Positions 40,506 through 49,502 of a stretch of 64,000 bases of DNA are shown here, in pieces; position 1 is the first letter of the stretch; each line of letters opens with the position of its first letter. The position numbers and the translations under genes are program-made. Below the pieces are notes generated by a model. The model ran no database searches and was not told where the DNA came from. It was given only the letters and a program-made list of their open reading frames with translations. The stretch lies in contig KL662191.1 of the NCBI GenBank assembly GCA_000733415.1, forward strand, positions 1,746,199 to 1,810,198, in the 5' to 3' direction. Source of the DNA: [Leptolyngbya] sp. JSC-1. Its GTDB lineage: Bacteria; Cyanobacteriota; Cyanobacteriia; Elainellales; Elainellaceae.

Positions 40506-43295
40506 ATGAGGAAAACAAGTGGATGCTGCCTATCGAAACTTGGAACAATCACCGCCAGTATTGTGATTTATATCGCTATTAGTGGTGGAAATTGTGTGTT
40601 GACCCATGTACTGGCGCAAGTTGTTCCAGATGCGACGTTGGGAAACGAACGATCTCGTCTCACGCGGCAGAATGCCAAGACCGATCGGATCGATGGAGGA
40701 GCTAGGCGGGGCGCTAATTTGTTTCACAGTTTTGCAGATTTCAACGTTGGCGAAGGGCGAGGAGTGTATTTTGCCAATCCTGCTGGCATTACTAATATCC
40801 TGAGTCGGGTTACCGGACGCAATGCATCGAGCGTGCTGGGAACATTGGGAGTATTGGGAGATGCCAATCTATTCTTGATCAACCCGAATGGCATCATTTT
40901 TGGTCCCAATGCTCGACTGGATATTCGAGGAGCTTTTGTTGCAACTACCGCCGATCACGTTCAATTTGATGATCAAGGCTATTTCAGTGCCCATAACCCG
41001 GAAGCTCCTCCGCTGCTAACTGTGAATCCGTCAGCGATTGGCTTTACCCAACGAGCGGCGGCTCCAATTGTGAACCAGTCTATCAGTTCGGCTGGCAAAG
41101 GAGCGGGGAGCAACGCCGGGGCGGGCCTGCAAGGGGGTGCTGGACACAGCCTGATTTTTTTAGGTGGGCGGATTAGCTTTGATGGCGGTAGAGCCACTAC
41201 CCGTGATGGAGTTGTTGAACTGGCAGCTGTCAGAGAACCAAGCAGCGTTGCCCTTCGCTTTGCCCGCCCGTCGCAACCTCAACTGGGCCGAATTGCATCT
41301 GACGTTCGGGGAAACATCCGATTCGTTGATGGAGCCGGTGTCAACACTAGCGGCGAAGGGGGAGGAGCGATTCGAATGCAAGGGCACAGTATTCACCTTG
41401 TTGAAGGCTCAACGCTGACGGCAGACACCCGAGGCAACCTTAACGGTGAAGGCATTATGATTCGAGCATCACAGTTAAGGATTGAAGATGGTGCTCAAAT
41501 TTCGTCCTCGGCCTTAGAAAACACAACGGGCAACAGTGGATCAGTCAATATTGATGTAGATGGCTTAATTATAGTGAACGGTTCATCTACCGATACTTCA
41601 AATGGATCGAATAATCGTAATAACAATAGCAATAACAACAATTTAAGCAACAATAGTAATAATTTAGTCAATCCCAATGGTAATAATTTAAATAATGGCA
41701 ACGGCGGTGGCGGTGGCGGTGGCGGTGGTAATAATCCAGGTGGTGATGGTGACGTTGATGGTGATGGTGACGGCAATGGCAGCAACAACCGTGAAAGACC
41801 CAGCAAAATTGCCAGTGATGCTCGTGGTGAAGGAGCCGCAGGAGGGGTGGAGATCTCCACCGCCCGTTTGCAGATTACCGAAGGCGGTAGAATATCCGCT
41901 TCAACCATTGAACGGAGCGGGGGAGGTAACATTCGGATCAGGGCTAGCGAACGGGTGATCATTGATGGTGTATCTCAACAGCGGCAGCGTCCAAGCGGTA
42001 TCTCGGTGCAAACACGAGGCAGCGGTCAATCGGGTTCAATCGAGATTGATGCAGGTCAGTTGATTTTGCGATCGGGCGCTGAGGTTTTAGCATCGACGTT
42101 TGGCAAAGGCGCAGGAGGAAATATCACGATTCGGGCACGTGATGTGATTGAAGTGATTGGAGGGACAACGCTTCTGGAAGCAAATCGAAATGATGCCATA
42201 GCCCCTGATAACTTTCTCCCCAGTTTGATCGGTGCTGAAACCGGACGATCTCGACAATTTGAAAATGCCGGGAATCGCTTTGGTACTGGTCTTGCAGGCA
42301 ACCTTACCTTAATAACCGATCGCTTCACTGTGCGGGATGGTGCTCAAGTTAGCGTTAGTAGTCAAAGCAACGGTAATCGACCGGGAGGAATTGCTGGAGA
42401 CCTTAAAATACAGGCGGAAGAGTTGCAGATTTTGAATGAGTCGTTGATTACTGTCGGCAATCGCAGTGGACAAGCTGGTAGTCTGACTGTGAATGCTGGT
42501 GCAATACATCTCGACGACGGTCGGATTATTGCGATAACTGGAGGACAGGGTAGAGCCGAAGATGGAGCGGTAATCGCCCTGAATGTCTCAGATATTCTAT
42601 TCATGCAAGATCGCAGCCTGATTTCCGCAGAAGCTCTAGATGCCGCGAATGGAGGGAATATCACGATCGATGCTGCCGATGGGTTTGTGCTCACACGTGC
42701 CAATCAAAATAACGACATTGTTGCTCGCGCTCAACTGGGCAATGGCGGCAGAATCCAAATCAATGCTCAGCGGATTTTCGGCCTGGATGAAGGGTCATTT
42801 TTGCCAGAGAATCGCACCAATGATATTGATGCTAGCTCAGAATTTGGAGCGCAGGGACTGGTTGAGTTAGAACAACTGGGTGTAGACCCCAGCACCGGAA
42901 CGGCGGAGTTACCAAATGAAGTATTAACTAGCGCCATCAGCCAGCGCTGTCAGCCCGGCCAAGGGACCTCCAGCTTTATAGAAACTGGGCATGGTGGTCT
43001 TCCGTTAGGACCTGGCGAGACAATCACCACTCACGATCTGTGGGAAGACATGGGCAACCCAGATCAACGCATTTCCCATACCGCTACTCCATCAGTACCC
43101 CTAGAATCAGATGCTAATTCACCAGATGCCAATTTAGTGGCCAATTCGGTGAATGCAATTGTGGAAGCTCAGGGCTGGGTAAAAAGTGCTGACGGCAGGA
43201 TTGTGCTGACGGCAACCGCACCCACGGTCACACCCTATAGTTCGCTGCAATCGCCTACATGTTCCTTGTCTGATTCATCCTCTAATGCGCCATGA
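40506..43295 (+). CDS. Two-partner-secretion-type exoprotein (filamentous hemagglutinin N-domain)
   Basis: A 929-residue secreted beta-helical protein. A hydrophobic signal segment lies near residues 15-38. The TPS/FHA N-domain follows with DGGARRGANLFHSFADFNVGEGRGVYF and the NPNGIIFGPNARLDIRG signature near 126-142. The body repeats short Gly-rich strands. A low-complexity Asn-rich and then Gly/Asp-rich insertion lies around residues 365-440 and includes DGDVDGDGDGNGS, like a Ca-binding DxDxDG string. The C-terminus has the conserved QRCQPGQGTSSFIETGHGG. The TpsB pore protein is not in the window. Its last codons overlap the CHAT gene start (ATGA). Confidence 0.88.
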   Translation: MRKTSGCCLSKLGTITASIVIYIAISGGNCVLTHVLAQVVPDATLGNERSRLTRQNAKTDRIDGGARRGANLFHSFADFNVGEGRGVYFANPAGITNILSRVTGRNASSVLGTLGVLGDANLFLINPNGIIFGPNARLDIRGAFVATTADHVQFDDQGYFSAHNPEAPPLLTVNPSAIGFTQRAAAPIVNQSISSAGKGAGSNAGAGLQGGAGHSLIFLGGRISFDGGRATTRDGVVELAAVREPSSVALRFARPSQPQLGRIASDVRGNIRFVDGAGVNTSGEGGGAIRMQGHSIHLVEGSTLTADTRGNLNGEGIMIRASQLRIEDGAQISSSALENTTGNSGSVNIDVDGLIIVNGSSTDTSNGSNNRNNNSNNNNLSNNSNNLVNPNGNNLNNGNGGGGGGGGGNNPGGDGDVDGDGDGNGSNNRERPSKIASDARGEGAAGGVEISTARLQITEGGRISASTIERSGGGNIRIRASERVIIDGVSQQRQRPSGISVQTRGSGQSGSIEIDAGQLILRSGAEVLASTFGKGAGGNITIRARDVIEVIGGTTLLEANRNDAIAPDNFLPSLIGAETGRSRQFENAGNRFGTGLAGNLTLITDRFTVRDGAQVSVSSQSNGNRPGGIAGDLKIQAEELQILNESLITVGNRSGQAGSLTVNAGAIHLDDGRIIAITGGQGRAEDGAVIALNVSDILFMQDRSLISAEALDAANGGNITIDAADGFVLTRANQNNDIVARAQLGNGGRIQINAQRIFGLDEGSFLPENRTNDIDASSEFGAQGLVELEQLGVDPSTGTAELPNEVLTSAISQRCQPGQGTSSFIETGHGGLPLGPGETITTHDLWEDMGNPDQRISHTATPSVPLESDANSPDANLVANSVNAIVEAQGWVKSADGRIVLTATAPTVTPYSSLQSPTCSLSDSSSNAP

Positions 43296-46180
43296 CGATG
43301 CAGCCTCTCCGCCCTTTCAGTTCGACCTTTCTGAGAATTTGGCGGCTCGTGCTGGCATTTTTGCTTGGATTCATACTGACAGTAGCTGTTCCAGCAACTC
43401 CTGGCTTTTCGCAAGCTGCTGCGCCTGTGGGGGCTGATGTTGGTCTTAATGCGATTGAGCGAGGCAGAGCCGCTTATCAGCAAGGACGCTGGGAAGACGC
43501 TATCGCCATTTGGCAAACGGCGCTCAAAACTCAAGGTGATAATCTGGCAACTGATCTGGCAACTGATCTGGCAACTGATCTGGCACAGGCTACCCTATGG
43601 ACCTACCTGGGGATGGCCTACCAGAAAATGGGGCATTGGGAAGAGGCTCAAACTGCGATTGATACTGCACTGCAACGATTAGAGGTGATAACACCCTCTA
43701 ATCAGCGATCGCATTTGCTGGCTCAGGCACTGAATGTACAGGGGCAACTCAAATTGGCTGAAGGCAAGGTGGAACAGGCCATCCTGACTTGGCAACGAGT
43801 CACCCAGATCTATCAAGACTTGAACTATGGTCCAGGTGTGACGGGAAGCCGGATCAATCAAGCTAGAGCCTTGGAAATTAACGGCTATTACCGTCGAGCC
43901 TGTCAGGTATTGCTAGCAGCCATTGACCTGGATGATCAGAGCTGTGATGTCAACCAGCCGCCCGATGCAGAGCAGGTCTTGCAGCACGTCCTCTCCCAGC
44001 CTGATGTTTCCCTGCAACTCCTCACCCTCCGCAGTTTGGGTAATATCTTTCGCCTCAAGGGGTTTCTACCTCAGGCGCAATCCTTGCTGCACACCAGTCT
44101 TGAACTAGCCCAATCCCTGGCAGATCCACAAATCATTGGGCTGTCTCTGCTGCATCTAGCCCATGTGGAGGCAGCGCAATACCAGCGTATGGCATTTCTG
44201 GCAGACCGCTCAAACCAGGAGACCGATCGGCAGGCTGCACTGAACCTGGCTAGACAGGCTCTAGAGCACTACAGTGCCATCGATGCGAGGTTGAGCGAAC
44301 ACCAGGATGAGGCCGATCGGCTGGAAGCTAGCAATCGCTTGCTCAGAATGCAGGCCGCTATTCAAAGGTTCAACTTTTTAATTCAGCTGAATCATTGGCT
44401 TGCCGCTCAAGCTGAGACTCCAGAACAACAGGAATTTCAACGCCAGCTCCAGGCCCAAGACCAGGAAATGGCGAAATGGCTGAGCAATCCCCTTCCACCC
44501 AGTCGTGCGGTTCTCTATAGCCAGATTGATTTAGCCCGTGGCTTGATGCAGCGCTGGCAGGATAGAAGGGCGCAATCTGCATTTACAGCATTTGCAACTA
44601 CATCTCTAGACCTAATTCGCCAGCTTTTAGAGCAGATCCAGCAGCAGGCCGATGGATTGGATGACCTCCCAGCGCAGTCCTATGCCTGGGGCACACTGGG
44701 TCAGTTTTACGAACTCCTCGCCCTTCAGGAGCAGACTCCAGCTGCCTGGGTGCAGGCTCAAACTGCGACTCAACAGGCACTGGGACTGGCCCAATCGGTT
44801 CAGGCATGGTCGATTGCCTATCAGTGGCAGTGGCAACTGGGGCGCATCTATCAAGCGCAGGGACAAACGGAAGTCGCGATCGCTCATTATCAGGCAGCGG
44901 CGGCAACCCTCAGCACAGTGCGGCAAGATTTATTAGCCGTTGAGTCGCAGGTGCAGCTCTCATTTCGGGACGACGTTGAGCCAGTCTATCGGGAATTGGT
45001 GTCGTTGCTGTTAGCCTCACCCAATGGCACACCACCCAGCCAAGCCAATTTGCAACTTGGTATCGAGGAGATTGATGCCTTACAACTGACAGAACTAGAA
45101 AATTTTCTCAGCTGCAATTTGACTCCCACCATTGCCCTGGGTCAGCCGCAAACCGATCCCAAGGCCGCCATCCTCTACCCGATTCTGTTGCCTGATCAGC
45201 TCGTGGTCCTTGCCCGTCTACCCCAGTCTGATGTGATTCAGTTCCATGCGGTTGCTATTGCTCGTGACGAGGCGACTCACCAGCTAGAACAATTGCGGCA
45301 GCAAGTGGAGCAACGCTACCTGTCTGATGCTTTCCTCGCGCAGTCGCAGCAGGTTTATGATTGGCTGATTCGTCCGTTTCGAGCTGCTTTAGAGGAGCAA
45401 CAGGTGCAGACACTCGTGTTTGTCTCTGATGGGGTGATCCGGAATCTGCCAATGGCAGCGCTTTATGATGGAGAACGGTTTTTGGTTGAAGCTTACGCGA
45501 TTGCGCTTAGCCCTGGTTTGCAAATTCCTGCCTCTACACCTCTGCCTAATTTGCAGCTCGATGTGCTTGCTTTTGGGTTGTCAGAAATTCGCCCAGACTT
45601 TCCTCCCCACGCCAACTTTGCTCCCTTAGTCAATGTAGAACGCGAACTGAACCAGATTGCGACCGAGGTTTCTAGCCATGATGTCTTAAACCAGTCTTTT
45701 ACCAGCGAGGCCCTGCAAACATGGATTGGCCGTTCTGATGCCCCAATCGTCCACATTGCGACTCACGGGCAGTTTAGCTCCGATCCAAATGACACTTTCT
45801 TGCTGGCATGGGACCGACGCATCATCCTAAAGGATTTCAGCAACATTCTCCAAACCCGCGAAAACCCGAATACTAAAGCGATCGAGCTGCTTGTGCTCAG
45901 TGCCTGCAAAACGGCTGACGGGGATGATCGGGCCACTTTAGGATTGGCGGGAATCACGATTCAATCGGGGGCACGCAGCACAATTGGTTCGCTTTGGTAT
46001 GTTGACGATCAAAGTACGTCGGAACTGGTGGGGCGACTCTACCAGGAACTGGCTAAACCAGACGCCGGGATGACCCGAGCCGAAGCACTGCGGCGTGCCC
46101 AGGTCAATCTGCTGCATTCTCCTGGCTACCGTGCTCCCGTGTTTTGGGCACCCTATGTACTGGTGGGAAATTGGCAATAG
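43292..46180 (+). CDS. Exported TPR-CHAT (caspase-like) protein
   Basis: A 962-residue protein. A signal peptide covers residues 20-40 (LVLAFLLGFILTVAVPATPGFSQ), TPR-like helices run through about residue 560, and a CHAT domain follows to the end. The predicted His-Cys dyad is His825 in HIATHGQFSSD and Cys872 in LVLSACKTADGDD, followed by the GARSTIGSLWYVDDQST block. CHAT proteins are caspase/separase-like peptidases. The signal peptide predicts activity outside the cytoplasm. A 12-base tandem repeat (CTGGCAACTGAT, 43544-43585) encodes ATDL repeats in the TPR region. The overlap with the exoprotein gene indicates co-translation. It ends 5 bases from the convergent DUF928 gene. Confidence 0.9.
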   Translation: MTMQPLRPFSSTFLRIWRLVLAFLLGFILTVAVPATPGFSQAAAPVGADVGLNAIERGRAAYQQGRWEDAIAIWQTALKTQGDNLATDLATDLATDLAQATLWTYLGMAYQKMGHWEEAQTAIDTALQRLEVITPSNQRSHLLAQALNVQGQLKLAEGKVEQAILTWQRVTQIYQDLNYGPGVTGSRINQARALEINGYYRRACQVLLAAIDLDDQSCDVNQPPDAEQVLQHVLSQPDVSLQLLTLRSLGNIFRLKGFLPQAQSLLHTSLELAQSLADPQIIGLSLLHLAHVEAAQYQRMAFLADRSNQETDRQAALNLARQALEHYSAIDARLSEHQDEADRLEASNRLLRMQAAIQRFNFLIQLNHWLAAQAETPEQQEFQRQLQAQDQEMAKWLSNPLPPSRAVLYSQIDLARGLMQRWQDRRAQSAFTAFATTSLDLIRQLLEQIQQQADGLDDLPAQSYAWGTLGQFYELLALQEQTPAAWVQAQTATQQALGLAQSVQAWSIAYQWQWQLGRIYQAQGQTEVAIAHYQAAAATLSTVRQDLLAVESQVQLSFRDDVEPVYRELVSLLLASPNGTPPSQANLQLGIEEIDALQLTELENFLSCNLTPTIALGQPQTDPKAAILYPILLPDQLVVLARLPQSDVIQFHAVAIARDEATHQLEQLRQQVEQRYLSDAFLAQSQQVYDWLIRPFRAALEEQQVQTLVFVSDGVIRNLPMAALYDGERFLVEAYAIALSPGLQIPASTPLPNLQLDVLAFGLSEIRPDFPPHANFAPLVNVERELNQIATEVSSHDVLNQSFTSEALQTWIGRSDAPIVHIATHGQFSSDPNDTFLLAWDRRIILKDFSNILQTRENPNTKAIELLVLSACKTADGDDRATLGLAGITIQSGARSTIGSLWYVDDQSTSELVGRLYQELAKPDAGMTRAEALRRAQVNLLHSPGYRAPVFWAPYVLVGNWQ

Positions 46181-46185
46181 GAAGT

Positions 46186-46977
46186 TCAGTTCAGGACTGG
46201 CGCGTTGACAATTACCGACAAGCCTACCGATTCTACGAACTGCTGCCAATCTTGCCTGACTGTAGCGTCATGGGGAGCCGTCTGGCGCATCACGATGATC
46301 TCGGTCAGCGCATCCTGCCAAATTCCCTGTTGAGCCAGGAGGGTAATCCGCTCGCGCAGTGTGGATTCGGCTGCTAGTTGCTGGACCAGCGGAGGAGCCA
46401 GTTCAACCCGACGAATGGTTCCTTCCACAGAACGATTGAGGGAAGGACTGTTGGTTTCCAACAACGAGAACACCCACTGATAGGATCGATTGACTTCAAG
46501 CGGATGGCGGATCTGCACGCCCACAATCCCAGCGGTAGGTGCCAGAGTCACCGTTTCGATTGAGATGGCCTGCTGGTTTTGATCTAATAGCACCAGTTCG
46601 GCCTGGACGCTCTGCTGCCGCGCTGGCACATAAAACCACAGTGTTGGCGTTGCTGTAATCGTCTGCGTCGCATCGGCCTCAGAGGGTAGGCTACAGGAAC
46701 TGGTTGTATTCGATATGGGGTTTGGACCTGGCAGCAAGGCAATTAACTGATCGCTACAGCTACCTCGTGCCCCACCAGAAGTACGGCTTTGGGGACGACC
46801 CTGTCCGTCAAACCCACCATTAGAAGCTTGAGAGACCATGTCAAGGTCGGGACGATAGGCGTTTTGGCGAGATTCTGTTGCCACCGAGGAAGCAATCGCT
46901 CCGGTTGAGAGCAACACCAAGCTGGCAATCGCGCCTGAAACGGTAGAGAGAATTGAAGCACGCTTAGAGTAAGTCAT
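46186..46977 (-). CDS. DUF928 domain protein, exported
   Basis: About 263 residues from the ATG at 46975-46977 (MTYSKRASILSTVSGAIASL), which begins a signal peptide; an upstream ATG would add nine residues. The mature protein has GGARGSCSDQLIALLPGPNP, LWFYVPARQQSVQAELVLLD and RIELAPPL-like (RRVELAPPLVQQL), the pattern of DUF928. DUF928 proteins in cyanobacteria commonly sit beside CHAT, CHASE2 and hemagglutinin-type genes, as here. The molecular role is unknown. It is probably the last gene of the minus-strand unit that begins at 50945. Confidence 0.85.
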   Translation of the reverse strand: MTYSKRASILSTVSGAIASLVLLSTGAIASSVATESRQNAYRPDLDMVSQASNGGFDGQGRPQSRTSGGARGSCSDQLIALLPGPNPISNTTSSCSLPSEADATQTITATPTLWFYVPARQQSVQAELVLLDQNQQAISIETVTLAPTAGIVGVQIRHPLEVNRSYQWVFSLLETNSPSLNRSVEGTIRRVELAPPLVQQLAAESTLRERITLLAQQGIWQDALTEIIVMRQTAPHDATVRQDWQQFVESVGLSVIVNAPVLN

Positions 46978-47006
46978 GTGACATCCAGGGGGGTTAGTTG
47001 TCATTT

Positions 47007-47138
47007 AAATCAGCGAGAACAAACCAGCGAGAACAAACCAACGAGAACAAACCAGCGAGAACAAACCAGCAAAAATGAACAAGCGAAAATAAATAAACCA
47101 GAACAAACTAGCAAAAATGAACAAGCGAAAATAACCAG
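47007..47138. repeat. 14-bp tandem repeat array upstream of the DUF928 gene
   Basis: Four 14-base units of AAACCAGCGAGAAC type are head to tail at 47007-47062. They are followed by a longer unit containing AGCAAAAATGAACAAGCG that occurs twice (to about 47138). The array lies between the DUF928 start and the CHASE2 gene stop. Confidence 0.85.
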
Positions 47139-47163
47139 GGGCGGCTACCCAATGTTGATGCTG

Positions 47164-49491
47164 TCAGGCTAAAAATAGCTTTCGCAATAGCAAAACCAGC
47201 ACTACTCCTGCTGCAACAGCAATGGCGATCATGCTTGGCAGAGCAGGAATCCATCCACCGTGCAACAGCACTCCATAGCTAATACCGCCCACTGTCATGA
47301 TCAGCCCACCAACGGCGACACTCACCCACCCCACCGAGCGTTGATCAACTCTGCCAAGCCACCAAGCGACTCCACTGCCCACGAGTCCCCATCCTGCAAT
47401 CCAGACTATTTCTAGCCACTCCGGCCACCACCAGAGCAGGGGACGGTGGCCCAATCCAGCATCAATTAACTGACTGGCCATATGGGCGTGCATGATCACT
47501 CCTAGCATTCGCTGCGATCGTCCGGGGGCAAACAGGGCATCTTGGGGATCTGCCAAACCGATGAGTACCATGCGATCGTTGACCAACGTTGCTTTTAAGT
47601 CTCCGCGCAAGACTTGTGTCAGTGAGACTCGCGCTGGATCAGCGGTCCGGTAATTTACCAATACCTGGAAGCCTGCTCGCTCGGCTGGGGAAAGCCGATA
47701 TGCCCCGGCAGTCGGCTGCAGCTCAGGAATAATCGTTTTACCAAGGCGGATGTGGTGATCATCCAAAAATTGAAGCTTAATGCCCTCCTGTTCTAAATAG
47801 CGCAGTGCAACTTGCAGGTTGAATGAACGGCTCGTGGGGCAAGCCTGGGACCGATCCATGCCCAGAAGCTGCCGCCGGACCCTGTAGTCTGAATCCACAG
47901 CAAAATCGGTGAAACCGAGTCTATGAGTTGGTAATCCTGGCGGTGCAGGAATACTGATAGGGGTTTCTACATCTTTGGTCTCTGCGATTACGCATACAGG
48001 CACGAAGTTATTCATTGACCGCAGCCTAGACTCTAATTCCGGCAGCAGCGGAAAGTCGTGGTAGACATCCAGCCCAACTACGCGAGGTTGATGGGGGGCG
48101 AGTCTATCCAAAACCTGGAGGAGGGCTTGATCTGCTAGGGAACCTCGGCGCTCCATGCCCAATTGATCCTGGTACTGGATATCGGCTTCGCTGACCGTGA
48201 TCACCAGGAAGCGATCGTCGCTAGGTTCGACAGGACGCCATCGCATCATCTGATCGTAGGTTTGCAATTCGAGACCCTGCAGTAACCCAAGCGAGCGAAC
48301 GGCCAGCACAAAGAGGACACTGCTCACGCCTGCCGCAACTGCCTGCCAAACAGGAAGCCAAGGCGCTGCCAAGCGAGACTGCTGACGTAGGGTCTGGAGC
48401 TGTTGAGCCACCCATGCCCGATCAAAGATGGTGGTGTAGACGCGGTTAAACGGCATTAGGCGTCCGTGCTGCTGGGTCACTAAGCCCGTCAAGCGTAATT
48501 CGGTTTGTTCGGACGAATCAGTGGCGGGAACGGCTCCGTGCTGCAAAAGGGTTTGGTAATAGCGCAGCAGCCGTTCGGGCCGTCGGGAATGGCGCAGCAG
48601 CCGATCGCGGATGGTCCGTAAGTGCTCTGGTTCATCCTGAGTTTCCCAGTTTTCAATCAACTGGGTGTGTACCAGTTCGGCAATCCGCTGGGCTTCGGCT
48701 CCGGCTGGGATAGGCTGATTCTGTCGCGTCACTAGCCAGCACAGCTTTTGGGTCAGAAACGGCTGCCCTCCCGTCCAGTCGAGAATGGTCTGAAGCACGG
48801 CCTCAGGGCAATCGACGTAGGGCACCAGCCCAGCAGCAAGAGCACCGCTTTCCTCAGGCTGAAAGCCCTGTAGCCCAATCGCCTGACCAATGTTAAACGG
48901 GGTTGCTGTTTCGTCCCGGATTAGGGCTGCGGGGGTCGCTACGCCTAACATCACCACGGTTAAGCGACGATAGCTGGGCTGGGACGCTCGCCGCTCATAC
49001 CAGCTCCGCACTAACCCAAAGAAATCATCGGTGGGAAAGCTCAGCCCCAACACGCTGTCGATTTCATCAAAAAACAGAACTAGTGGCTGGGTCACTTGGG
49101 CTAACACCACCTGTTCGACAAACGTGCCCAATTGCTGCACCGGCGAAAGATCTTCGTGTTCTCGCAGCCAAGCTCGTCGATTCACCTGCAAATCGAGGCC
49201 GCTGATCAGTTCGGCAATCATGCCGCCATACCACTGGGAAGCCGTAATATGCTGACTGCCAATCCCAAGCAGTTCAACCTCGACGCTGAGGATACCCTGT
49301 TCAGCCAGTCGCTCCATCGTCCGCACCCGCAGGGACGACTTACCCATCTGGCGCGAGTTGAGAATATAGCAATAGGTGCCATGCAGCAGCGCCTCAAACA
49401 GGTCGTGGTCCGCCTGTCGCATCACATAGCTTGGTGCGTCTGATGTCAGGCTGCCGCCCGGTTGGTAATGGTATGAGGCAAACTTACTCAT
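47164..49491 (-). CDS. AAA-like ATPase fused to a CHASE2 sensor domain
   Basis: About 775 residues from the ATG at 49489-49491 (MSKFASYHYQPGGSL); the open frame upstream runs through the next gene and is not family-like. Residues 30-360 form an AAA-like ATPase with NSRQMGKSSL (45-54) and PLVLFFDEID (136-145). One membrane helix near 380-405 leads to an extracytoplasmic CHASE2 domain (DDRFLVITVSEADI to VNDRMVLIGLADPQDALF), followed by three helices at the C-terminus. CHASE2 usually precedes a kinase or cyclase; here the ATPase precedes the sensor. It should couple an external signal to an NTPase switch, which is an inference. Confidence 0.88.
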   Translation of the reverse strand: MSKFASYHYQPGGSLTSDAPSYVMRQADHDLFEALLHGTYCYILNSRQMGKSSLRVRTMERLAEQGILSVEVELLGIGSQHITASQWYGGMIAELISGLDLQVNRRAWLREHEDLSPVQQLGTFVEQVVLAQVTQPLVLFFDEIDSVLGLSFPTDDFFGLVRSWYERRASQPSYRRLTVVMLGVATPAALIRDETATPFNIGQAIGLQGFQPEESGALAAGLVPYVDCPEAVLQTILDWTGGQPFLTQKLCWLVTRQNQPIPAGAEAQRIAELVHTQLIENWETQDEPEHLRTIRDRLLRHSRRPERLLRYYQTLLQHGAVPATDSSEQTELRLTGLVTQQHGRLMPFNRVYTTIFDRAWVAQQLQTLRQQSRLAAPWLPVWQAVAAGVSSVLFVLAVRSLGLLQGLELQTYDQMMRWRPVEPSDDRFLVITVSEADIQYQDQLGMERRGSLADQALLQVLDRLAPHQPRVVGLDVYHDFPLLPELESRLRSMNNFVPVCVIAETKDVETPISIPAPPGLPTHRLGFTDFAVDSDYRVRRQLLGMDRSQACPTSRSFNLQVALRYLEQEGIKLQFLDDHHIRLGKTIIPELQPTAGAYRLSPAERAGFQVLVNYRTADPARVSLTQVLRGDLKATLVNDRMVLIGLADPQDALFAPGRSQRMLGVIMHAHMASQLIDAGLGHRPLLWWWPEWLEIVWIAGWGLVGSGVAWWLGRVDQRSVGWVSVAVGGLIMTVGGISYGVLLHGGWIPALPSMIAIAVAAGVVLVLLLRKLFLA

Positions 49492-49502
49492 GATCGCCCT
49501 GC

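Noticed and set aside
47007..47138. Possible CRISPR-like array
   Set aside because: The units are contiguous 14-base tandem repeats without unique spacers, and no cas genes are present.
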